Of a DNA stretch of 64,000 nt, positions 44,301 through 54,278 are shown piece after piece. Every line of letters starts with the position of its first letter. The first letter of the stretch is position 1. Location: NCBI GenBank assembly GCA_003116995.1, contig BDSL01000001.1, positions 1,736,001-1,800,000 of the forward strand. The letters are read 5' to 3'. The notes under the pieces are model-generated. The model ran no database searches. It saw only the letters and a list, made by a program, of their open reading frames with translations, and had not been told where the DNA came from. Both the position numbers and the translations under genes were made by a program. The stretch comes from Yamagishiella unicocca (lineage: Eukaryota; Chlorophyta; Chlorophyceae; Chlamydomonadales; Volvocaceae).

Positions 44301-46233
44301 ACCGACCAGGGAGCTAGACCCGGAAGGGTTGGAAAGGGGCCTTACGGAGGCAGCTGGAGGCGGAGGCACCGAGTGGCGGTATTCGCATTGAGCGTCGTAC
44401 GCGGGTCAGGCGCAGAGTGTCCTTCACCTCCGCCCCGCCACGTGAATACGGCGCTCGTCCCTGCTGTACGGCAATACTTGCTCCCCCTCCGCACATTCCT
44501 ACCTTCCTATATGCTCCGCTCCGTAGCGCCCGCTGCAACCCACCTCGTCCGTTCGTCCGTCCATCCGTCCACCCCTGCCCCGCCCTGCCCGGCCCAGTAC
44601 CTACCTCCAGGATCTCATCGTCAGCCGGCTTGCACATGCCCTCCTCTGTCACGTGAGGGTGGAGCAAAACGCACTGCGGGTTGGTTGCAGTTGGCTGAGC
44701 TGATCTTCCGATAAAGCCCAGACGCGGCGAGCATCGCAGCAAGCCGCTCCCAATCGTTTCGCGCGCCGGGCTCAGGGCTCAGTACGCCCCACGCACCCCC
44801 AGCCGGGCTCAGTGCGCCCTGCGCACACCATACCCCCCTTCCGCCCCCTCTCCCGGCCCCGTCACCCAGAACCGCCCAACCTGACCCCCGACGCATCCCA
44901 GGCGTTCATTTCCCCTACATCATTTCCACGGTTTCCTTCGGCATCTGGACCCCCCTCCCCGCCTGCCCGCCTCCCCGCCTCCACGGGCATTCCTCAACCT
45001 TCCCCCCCCGGTCGGCCCCCGATTCGCGGATTATCCTTCCCCCCTTTGCCCACCGTCGAGCACCTCCCGGATGCTGCAGTTATCCGCCATGAGCACCGCG
45101 TCGTCTGGAACCTCCACCACCACCTCCCCTGCAAGGGAACTATCGGGTCAGCGCAAGGACGGCCACACGGCTACATGGGTCACCGTTGCATGGCTACATG
45201 GGTCACCGTTGCACGGCTACATGGGTCACCGTTGCACGGCTACATGGGTCACCGTTGCATGGCTACATGGGTCACCGTTGCACGGCTACATGGGTCACCG
45301 TTGCACGGCTACATGGGTCACCGTTGCACGGCTACATGGGTCACCGTTGCATGGCTACATGGGTCACCGTTGCACGGCTACATGGGTCACCGTTGCACGG
45401 CTACATGGGTCACCGTTGCATGGCTACATGGGTCACCGTTGCATGGCTACATGGGTCACCGTTGCACGGCTACATGGGTCACCGTTGCATGGCTACATGG
45501 GTCACCGTTGCACGGCTACATGGGTCACCGTTGCACGGCTACATGGGTCACCGTTGCATGGCTACATGGGTCACCGTTGCACGGCTACATGGGTCACCGT
45601 TGCATGGCTACATGGGTCACCGTTGCACGGCTACATGGGTCACCGTTGCACGGCTACATGGGTCACCGTTGCATGGCTACATGGGTCACCGTTGCACGGC
45701 TACATGGGTCACCGTTGCACGGCTACATGGGTCACCGTTGCACGGCTACATGGGTCACCGTTGCACGGCTACATGGGTCACCGTTGCACGGCTACATGGG
45801 TCACCGTTGCACGGCTACATGGGTCACCGTTGCATGGCTACATGGGTCACCGTTGCACGGCTACATGGGTCACCGTTGCATAGCTACACGATAGGGTGCT
45901 CAGCCAGCTGAGCGCTCCACTGCACGGATCGCGCTGCGGGCCAGCTCTTCCCATCCCCCACGCCCCCACCCACTCACCCATCTTGATGGCCCGAGTGGCC
46001 ACCAGCGCTCGCCCCGTGGTCGCCAGCATCGCCAGGCGGGAGCTGGGGAATCGCACGCGCTCCTCCTGGCACCACGACAGAAACTCCTGCTCTCCGGGAG
46101 TGTCACTGGTGCAGCCGACTGGGCTGCGGAAGTCCGTGGCGGCGGCCATGGCCCCGGCGGGCGTGCGAGCGGTGGCCGTGCTTTTGCTCGCAAGGCCGGC
46201 GCGGTGTTTGGCGACTGGCACGACCTTGGGCAT
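41333..46233 (-). CDS. SET-domain protein lysine methyltransferase, SETD6/Rubisco-LSMT-like
   Basis: Ten exons keep one frame (608 aa): 45978-46233, 45064-45128, 44605-44673, 44061-44177, 43600-43686, 43107-43259, 42753-42829, 42634-42663, 42331-42469 and 41333-42166. The SET fold is split as in the SETD6/LSMT class: an N-terminal segment (EQEFLSWCQEERVRF, ALVATRAIKMG, VVVEVPDDAVL), an insert (WAPYLRLLPDDMTHMPLYW), then VPVWDLLNH near 255, GEELVNNYGELSNAELLRGY near 300 and GFVEQRNRNNHVQ. A C-terminal Rubisco-substrate-binding-like domain follows (IPLSFVLRAARDVLE). It should transfer methyl groups from SAM to a protein lysine; the substrate is unknown. Exon 8 (30 nt) is the weakest junction, with a poor pyrimidine tract. 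The start is the first Met ahead of an Ala/Thr-rich leader that could be an organelle signal. Intron 1 holds a 31-copy minisatellite. Confidence 0.85.
45167..45889. repeat. Minisatellite, 31 copies of a 23-bp unit
   Basis: Each unit contains TACATGGGTCACCGTTGCA followed by C or T and GGC. Copies are otherwise essentially identical. The T variant occurs in copies 1, 4, 8, 11, 12, 14, 17, 19, 22, 29 and 31 and the C variant in the other 20; the last copy is slightly degenerate. It fills most of intron 1 of the SET methyltransferase gene. All three plus frames stay open because 23 is not a multiple of three and the unit has no stop in any frame. Confidence 0.97.
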
Positions 46234-46599
46234 GGCAGCTGTACTTGCGACGCGTGTGCGGTCACCTGCAAATGGTAAGTGGGACCATGCGACGACCCAG
46301 GAAATGCGTTCCAACACCAGCGATATTAGAGATTGCTACATAACATGAAATGTAGGTGCAATCGTTTGAGTAGGATCGCCTGAAGTGAAGGAATGAACAC
46401 ACCGTTGCTCCAACTGACGTACGGCTCGGAAAGCCTGATAGAAATTGCGTAAGTTACCTTCCGGTGCAGAATACACGACATTAAGGCTTAGGAGGATTTT
46501 GTGAGATCAAGCTTTTGGTGGAGCGCCGCAAGTGCTTCCGTCCCCGTCAACACTCAGCTTTGACGGGCCTAGCTGCAGATCTACTGTAGACGTGTCAGA
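46234..46599. promoter_or_regulatory. Divergent promoter region, SET methyltransferase / plastid membrane protein
   Basis: The 366 bp between opposed start codons include a stretch AT-richer than the exons. No TATA box or other element could be assigned with confidence. Confidence 0.5.
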
Positions 46600-48302
46600 A
46601 TGTGGGCTGGACAGCTGCGGCAGCCCTTCGGGAGCTGCCAAGGCTGCGCAGCACCTCTTGCCAGGGCCACCCCAGCTCGCTGTATAGCAGTCGGCAGGCG
46701 GCAACTCGTAACTGTCGCAAACTGGAATCCACTGGGAGGCAAGGGTGGTGGTGGCAACAAGGATAAGGAAGAGGCGGCGCGGCGAGCGCTGGAGGTGGGG
46801 CCGGCGCCCCAAATTGCACTTTCGCGAGCACCCAATTGGCATTGACGCGCGCTGATTCAAAGATTTATATATGCAGCAATCATTTGGACCTAAGAAATCT
46901 GGAGCAAATGCTGGCAAAAAGGCCGCAAAGCCTGTCGAGCCGACCAGCACCCCTCCCAAGAACCCGCTGCAAAGCATGTTCAGCGGTGGAGGCGGATCAG
47001 GTGGAGCACCTGGAGGTGGAGGTGGAGGCGGCGGTGGAGGTGATGGTGGAAGCTTTTTTTCGGCTGGCGGTGCCGACTCGGGCGGCGAGAAGCCTATCCA
47101 GGAAGAATTCCTGGAGCTGGTCCACGGGGCTTGGGTCCTTCTATCCAACCTTGCTCTATTTTTGGTATTCTCCAGCTTCTTGCACAGGTGCGCGATGCGT
47201 CGACGCGCTGCAGGCGGTCGGGGGGATGTGCCGAATGGTGTCGGTGGACCGATGCCCGCGTACGTATACTCGCAGGTCGCTGAACTGGTTCGTACAGACG
47301 GAGCTTCTGGTGGCAGTTGGTGCCCCGCAGCAGGCAGGCGAGCGCGTGGTCGGCAAGTTTTTCGAGGTCATCGAATCGTTTGAACGCAGCGTGCTGGGCT
47401 GGACGCTACCGGGCGATGAGGAGGCAGCGGAGAGCACCTCCAAGGTCTACGAGGTGCTCCAAAACTACACGCCAGCGGAAGCGGCGTATTCCTTCGCGCA
47501 GCTTAAGTGAGTAGACACAGAGCGACCCATTGGTCGGACCGGGGGTTGGGTGGTGGGGGAAAGAGAAAAGAGTGTCTGCCGCCGTATCAGCTCGGCAAGC
47601 TGTTCATCATCTGCAAGCCACAGCTGTTCCACGTTGACTTGTACACCTGGGGAGGGGAAACATCATATACGCCTTGCACGGGAAACAATGTTGTAAAGGC
47701 TAACCGCGGGGTGTCCCGTTCCATTGGGCTCCCCTCCGCCGGCTGAAGTCTACGTCGAGGGAACACAGCCGTCACGCGTGCTTCCCCTACATGCGTACGC
47801 ACAGCTTGTTACCCCCAAATGGGGCCGCGGTGTTAGCCTTGCCCGACTTCGCCTTCCGGCACGCTTTCGACTGATCCGTGAATAACACACAGAGGCTCTT
47901 GCCCCATCATATGGACGGCGTCGTTGGGAAAGATTATGTCTGCACATGTAGTACGTGCATGTATATAGCGGGAAGTCATTTGCAGGGAGTAATGTGGGTA
48001 TTTGGTACATTCTGAAACCTCCCTTGCCTCGACGACCTGCCCACAGGTACAAGCTCACGGAAAGCGAGAAGGACCTGTTCAACAAGGCTTACGCCCTTCG
48101 CCACTTCGAGCGGACAGGCGGCAAGGCAGGCGACGTTGACCCCGTGGCGCTGCAAGCCGCCAAGGACCGACTGGAGCCGATGGAGGCGGACCGGCGGGCG
48201 TACCGCGCAGCCAAGGAAGCGGGGAGACTCGACGAGTATTGGGCGGCGAGCGGGCGCGAGGAGACCTACACGCGCATTGTCGGACGGCCGCGCGCTGCTT
48301 GA
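46600..48302 (+). CDS. Unrecognised membrane protein, probably plastid-targeted
   Basis: Four exons keep one frame (330 aa): 46600-46794, 46877-47187, 47276-47506 and 48047-48302. I do not recognise the family. The first 40 residues are rich in Ala, Arg, Gln and Cys without acidic residues, like an algal transit peptide. A charged segment (KDKEEAARRALE), a Lys-rich stretch and a Gly-rich spacer (about 100-135) follow. One clear hydrophobic segment, WVLLSNLALFLVFSSFL, is at about 150-166. The soluble C-terminal half is conserved-looking: WFVQTELLVAVGAPQQAGER, FFEVIESFERSVLGWTLPGD, STSKVYEVLQNYTPAEAAYS and an acidic/basic helix-rich end. Strong donors, correct phases and ordinary composition after residue 140 argue for a real gene. 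A single-pass plastid membrane protein with a soluble domain is my inference. Confidence 0.75.
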
Positions 48303-48558
48303 CGGATGCAAGGCGTTTGATCTTGTGTGCGGAGAGCGGGTGGGCCAGGCGTTGTTGCTGTCCTGCTGCGTTCCAGAGTGGACGCAGGGCTTGGCTTCCC
48401 GTCTGTTGACCTCTCCCACCGGCTGGATTTTGTGTGACGTGGTGCGCGAGTTTCTGCCGACGATGACCACGGCGTGTGAGCCCAATCCGGGTGTTGACAC
48501 CTAAACTTCTGTACATGAGCTCCCGTGGCATACGCTCGGGGTGCATCAGTTCCATCAC

Positions 48559-48563
48559 TGTAA
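48559..48563 (+). terminator. Polyadenylation signal TGTAA (plastid membrane protein)
   Basis: Lies 257 nt after the stop codon on the plus strand. Confidence 0.5.
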
Positions 48564-48785
48564 GGAAACACGGCGTGCACCGTTGCCCACAGCATCACTA
48601 TCCCTGTACCACCAAGAGTCATGCAGCACAGAGCTGTGTTGCGAAACTTCCGTAAGCCACCATGGCGAAGCATAAGAACGACGCCGCCGCGGCACCAGCA
48701 GGGCGACAAGTACGACCTCCGAAAAATACTCGCGGCCAATCAGCCAGGCACTCCCACCAAGCCCCACGGACACGGTCATAGGTCA

Positions 48786-48790
48786 TTACA
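48786..48790 (-). terminator. Polyadenylation signal TGTAA (kinase)
   Basis: The minus strand reads TGTAA about 290 nt after the kinase stop codon. Confidence 0.5.
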
Positions 48791-49078
48791 TGGGAAACCC
48801 AACGAGCACAAATTCATACCGCAGTGAAGCAAGTCAGACAGCTGCTAGTGTACATCAAGCGCACTGGAGAACTACAGCTCCACGACGTGCGCATCAAGCT
48901 GATCTCAAGCACTAGCGCACAACAAGTGGACTCATTTCACCATACCTGCCCGCGCAGCCCTAAAAACCGTCAACCGTAAGATTAACCCCGCACCCGGCGC
49001 AATAATAATAATGCGCTCGTCTCACTGCCACTCGTGACGTCATGGAAGGCAAAACAAGGCCAAGCAAGGTGAAGCAGG

Positions 49079-52000
49079 CTACGCCTGGGCCTGGGGTTGC
49101 CCCTCGAGGCCGAGCTTGGAGCTGGCGGCTGCAATCGTGGGAGATGGCTGCGATACGGCTGCGGTCTCCGGCAAGGCGAAGCGCACCGTGTGGGCAGCGC
49201 TGTGCATCGTCTCCAGGAGCTTGTTCCGCTCCCGCAGGCGGCCGTTCTCCTCCTCCAGGGAGGACAGCTGCACAGCATGGCGCAAACAGCGGTGAACCGT
49301 CAGTACGATCTGGTCCAACGACCGAGCCGACGCGCCACCACAGTTTACGTGCAGCTATGGACCGTGACACGGTAGCCCAGGACCCCGGGTGACGCAAAGG
49401 CAGTGCATGCACGTCGCTGACTGCTCCAATGCAACCCTGGGATCTGCGCGCCCATAGAGCCACGCACGCACCCTGGATTTCAGCTCGAGGACGTGCAGTC
49501 GCAGCTCGTCGGGGCCGTCCATCGACGACGGCGAGTCTTTGGCTTCGAACAGCGATTTGGTGGATTGCGTGCGCGACAGCAGCAGCGGCACTCGCCCCTT
49601 GTCGCATTCTTGTACGGCCCCGATCAGCTTCTGCAGGCACGTAACGGTGGGGGCATGCAAACGGTCAGCTGAACGAGCTTGCGCCCGCACCAAGCACCCA
49701 CTTCGGTGTCCACCCTCTGCAAAGGTGCGCTACCGGATGCGTAGCCGGAAGATAGCCCATGCGGCAGTTTCGCGGCTCAATTTGCTTGCACTCCATCAGT
49801 TCGTTTTCGTTTTGTCTAGCACTCCTCACCTGAAGAGCCGCCTGATGTGCAGATGCGTGGTCGAGCAACTCCTGCAGCTTCGGCAGTACTACCGATACCG
49901 AGGTGACGATCGAGGTGGGCGCGGTAGGCGGCTTGCCTAGCAGGCTGCCAACATCGCTGCGGCTTTTGCTGCTGTCCTTGGCTTCGCTCAGATTGGCCAT
50001 GGAGGAGGCTTTGGACAGGGGCCGCGCTTGCTGCAGGGTTTGGGGAATTGGGGGACCAGAATGGAGAAGGGTTAGAACTGACGACCACATGCCACGCTCC
50101 CAATAAGCTCGTTGCCGACCATGCAGCCAACACAGCTGCCAAATCCGCACCCCACCGGCCAAGGAAACCCCCACAGCCGCTCCGCATCCAAGCCAATGTG
50201 TCCTCACCTCAGCGGTGCCCTGCTCCGCCACAATTTTGAACCTGCCGCGTTGCTTTGGCTCCACACTCGTCACGGACTCCTCAAATTCCGTTTTGGCTGT
50301 GACTAGCGCCGCCGCTTCCTCCCTTGTCTCCATGCTGTCCAGGCCGACCGTGGAGCCCCGCAGCAACGACAGGTCCGGCACGGTGCCGCCCGATATGGAC
50401 GGGCCACTGCCACTCGGAAAGGATGACATGGTGCTGGAGCTTGGCACGAGCGAGGGCTGCGGGAAGACTCCCGAGGGTTGCATCGAGGACTGCATCGACT
50501 GCTGCATCGCGGACGAGGACGGAACCGACTGCTGCGCCGACGCAGACGGTGCCACAGGGTGCTCGCTGACCTCGAAGCGCCCCTATGGTTAAAAGAAGGG
50601 GAGCATGCGCACAAGCCGGCTAACGTCCAAGGCTGCGGCGGTGAGTGTTAGAAAGCAAGGCCTGGGGCAACTCGCCGACTATCAGCTGTGCACACGGAAA
50701 TGCATCGTTAAGCGGAGAAGCAGGACGCAATTAGATGGCTGCTGATGCCAGCACGTGATCCGGCCCTCTCCCTGCACCATGGCACCGTTCTTGTGCCATA
50801 AATCCCAGCGAGTTGCGTGCAGCCGGCAATTAACCGCGCGCCATCCCAATGCATATCGCAAAGTAAACATATCGCAAAGTAAACCCGTGGGTGCTGCGGT
50901 GACCCTGTATCCATGTTTCAGACGTGCACCAGCCAGCTGGCCGCCGTGTTCCTACATTCCGCACACCTTCCTTACCTTTTTCTGCTTTGTTACGGCGGTT
51001 GGTGTCGTGGCTAGCCCTCCCAGGTTACCACCCAAGCTTCCCTCGCGGCTGAGACCTGTCGCTGGGCTGGCGTTGCCGCCCGGTGATTGGGGCGGCATCT
51101 CCCCAGGGGCAGTGGCGCTCCTCTCTGTGCTAATGCCCGGCTGATCACCAGAAGCGCCTGTCCGTCCATGAGGTATGCGTATGGGCAAAAATAGTCATTG
51201 CCTGTGGAGTTTGCACACATGGATTGCCTAGTTCCCTATCCAATTACAATTTCACGGTCACAGTACGCGGACGGAAGGTCAACTGAGCGGTGATGTGCAG
51301 TGCTATTACGTCCGAGGCACCAGGAGCCTGCCCAGCCTGACACGCACCGTCGGAGGTTAGCGAGGCAGCCGTTGCGAGCACCGGCAGCACAGCGTTTGTT
51401 TTCAATGTGGGGTCTTGGCCGCTTATTGTTGCTGCGGGGAGGGACCATCGAGGAGGGACATGCGTTCTTATAACCTTTTGGAAGGCGCCAGAACCCCCTT
51501 AGGGCGCGACGGCATGCTTACCAAATGCTGACATATACGATCGCGATGCAACTGGCTCCGCCGCTGTGCCGGCGGGCAGCTGCGCGGCAACGAACTGCGC
51601 CGCGGCCGCTGCGGTGGTGCCCGAGAGCGTGTCCTCCCGCTCGTCGCTTTCTGAAATCGTCGGCAGCATGTTCGCGCCACCGTGAGTCGACTCGTCGTCG
51701 GGTTCAAGCGCCGCCTGCGCCTTCAGCGCTGCCAGATCGAAATTCCACGAGCTGACACCCTTCCGGTACTCCTCCTGCTCATTTGGAATGACACGGCGCC
51801 GGCACGTCACGAGTCAACAACTGCCCGCATTGCCTTGCCATGCCAACTATCCCCTTACACCAGCGGCAGCTGAATGGGACACTACGAACGTGACAGAAGC
51901 GGATGCGGCTGGGCGCACGATTTGTTTGAAGGATTGTTATACGTGTTCAGCCCCAACTCCCATTTGGGTCAGTAATTTTCCTTACGTGCGACTTCTCCAG

Positions 52001-53805
52001 GTTGCGGTCGTTGTCCTGCTTATTGGTTGCAGCCATGCCGGTCCGGATCCGGTTTACCCGGTCGTTCAAAGGTGGCAAGCCGCCCACCAGGTTATCCTTC
52101 AAGTGCTTGGCGTCCTTTGCGATCTGGTGGGTGAACAACATGTCATACAAGTACAGCAGCACGTTACATCAGCACGGGAGGTGTCGCAGTGAAAACATAC
52201 ATTGCATGAGGGACGCTACGACCCCAGGAAACACACCTTGAAGAACTTGTGCTCAAGCAGCTGCGCAGCAGTGGGCCTCTTGTCCTTCTCCTTTTGCAAA
52301 CACCGTGTCACGAGATCCTTCAGGGCCTGTAGTTTTAAGAAAAGTAACGGGAGGGACAACTTGAGACAATCCTGAACCCCCAGACCCACGGTACTAGTAC
52401 GCGACACAGCCGTAGGGACAAAACATCCACAGGGGTCGACTTGGGTCGGGCACAGCGGCGCTCGCTTGAGTGCAGACCTTCGAGAAGTGCCGCTTGCCCT
52501 TGTCCTCCAGGGTGGGTGCAGGGTTTTGCAACGTCATGAGCAGCACCTTCATGGGTGGGAACTTTGCAAAGGGCGCGTGCCCGTGGCACATCTCCAGGAG
52601 GGTAATTCCAAAGGACCAGATGTCCGCTGAGAAGTCGTACCTGCGGCAGCACCCGCCGCATCCCCGTCGCTCAGGCCAGGCTTCACACGCTTTCGGACGC
52701 GGCCCAGTGAAAAGACAGCTACAGCGGCACCAGCTCACCCTGAAGTCTGCTCCATAACCTCTGGCGCCATCCAGCAAGGCGTGCCCACGAAGGTCATGCG
52801 CGCCTGCTTGTCGTGGCCCCACGACCCTCCGCGCTCCAGGCTGGCTGCGACTCCAAAGTCGCCAAGCTTTACGTTTCCATCGCCATCCACCAGGATATTT
52901 CCGGCCTGTACAGCCACAGTACTTCAGTGCGAGGTTCGCACGAAGCAGGCTGTGACGTCAGCAACCCTGTATCGCGTGCAGTTACACGCACCTTCACGTC
53001 TCGGTGTATGCTGCCGTTTTTGTGCACATAGTCCAAGCCCTTCAGGACCTCACGGCCAATGGTCGCTATCATGACCTCGTCAAGGCCCTGGGCATGCGAC
53101 AACAACAGCCGTTAAACCACACTCAGCGTGAGGGCTGAACGGCTCCGCTGTCACCCCAGGTCACCGCGCACCTCTGGGTATGCGTACTTCATGATATGTA
53201 GCACGGACCCCCCTGCTACAAAAGGCATTACCATCCACAGCTCCTGGCCGTGTACGAAGGAGCAGTAGAGCGGCAGGATGTTGGGGTGGTTATACATACG
53301 CATCGTTTGCGCCTCGTGAATGATCTCATCCTGCGGCAACAGCAGCCCAAATCAATTAAGTGAAAGGCTGTGCCATAGGAGCGCCAGGGCTTGAAGAGCA
53401 GCTGCGTGCACGCACCAGGTCACAGTTCATGCTCTCCAGGTTCATCAGCTTCACCGCCACTTCGCCGCCATTGCTGATGCATCTGGCGCGGTGAACCTGA
53501 AGCGAGAGAAGTGGGAACGGTGGATGAGTAAATAACTTTGCAATCCGGCTGGGGCACGGCGACAGGGGCTCACGGTGGCGCTGACGCCGCGACCGCAATC
53601 GTCCAGGATTTGGTACTCCTTTGCATCCGTTGGCCAGTCCCTACGTTAAAATGGGAACAATTAGGTGTCAAGTCCAGCTAAGAAACTCCTTGCAGGATTG
53701 GAGGGAGCCCGAGAGCGCTTACTTTCCACCAGCGAGCGCCGAAAAGTCCTTTGTGCTCTTTCGTGAGGAGAGCTTGGACGTCAGACCAGTTAGAGCACGC
53801 TCCAT
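49079..53805 (-). CDS. STE20-family Ser/Thr kinase of the SPAK/OSR1 (fray) type
   Basis: Fifteen exons keep one frame (801 aa): 53723-53805, 53574-53640, 53416-53496, 53172-53330, 52992-53087, 52739-52905, 52478-52640, 52237-52326, 51986-52123, 51522-51777, 50976-51157, 50208-50582, 49830-50030, 49472-49630 and 49079-49267. The kinase domain spans about 35-300: a Gly loop (CGRGVSAT), VAVKLMNLE with Lys 66, HRDVKAGNIL (Asp 160), GDFG (Asp 178), the activation loop [17 protein letters not shown] with phosphorylatable Thr 200, and a C-lobe with [18 protein letters not shown]. The loop is almost that of SPAK/OSR1, which WNK kinases activate in animals; plant relatives include BLUS1. After it come [19 protein letters not shown], conserved in plant members, two GRF-(E/K)-(V/I) motifs in one Ser-rich exon, and C-terminal coiled-coil segments ([19 protein letters not shown]). 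An animal-type CCT domain is not obvious. Confidence 0.93.
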
Positions 53806-54278
53806 TTTTTTATGCCTGTTGACCGAGCCTCGCCAGCAGACGCTCTACGCCTATGCTTATGAAACGACACTGACGGGGCCGTCTCGGAGACTGCCGAATT
53901 GCTGGAGACTGCAACGCCTATCCATCTGTTTGAGATTGTCTTCGCTTAGAGCCGCCGGACTCTAGCATGCATCCCCCATTGCACGAGCATAAAGGCATGC
54001 CGTACTGCGCACTCACGACTCAACGAAGGGCGCAGTCTACGCCAAGAGTAGTCTTCCAATGTAGGCAACTGCACATGCCAATCCTGACAGAAAGTTGCAT
54101 CTCTGTGTGAATTGTGTCTTGCCAACCTAGAAGGCATTCTTCGCGCTCCTTAGCCGCCTCTACCCAAGCCTCACCTGAGTTTCTTCTGCATTTATCCAAA
54201 GGAAATCAAATACAGTATTTAGTGGTGTACGGTATCGTCTAGGGCCAGCCGCCTGGGTTGCGGCAGGCAAAGGGATTG
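53806..54278. promoter_or_regulatory. Divergent promoter region, kinase / SR45
   Basis: 473 bp separate the opposed start codons. The stretch is closer to 50% GC than the flanking exons. No specific element is assigned. Confidence 0.5.

Larger units (their letters stand above)
48303..49078. other. Convergent 3' region, plastid membrane protein / kinase
   Basis: About 780 bp between two stop codons, with TGTAA motifs on both strands. No gene is seen in it. Confidence 0.6.

Noticed and set aside
45167..45889. CRISPR-like array
   Set aside because: The 23-bp units are directly adjacent with no spacers, and the surroundings are a eukaryotic intron.
44812..45911. Three overlapping plus-strand frames of 240-360 aa made of a 23-residue repeat
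   Set aside because: They are all translations of the 23-bp minisatellite in its three frames. The region is intronic on the other strand and the protein repeats are by-products.
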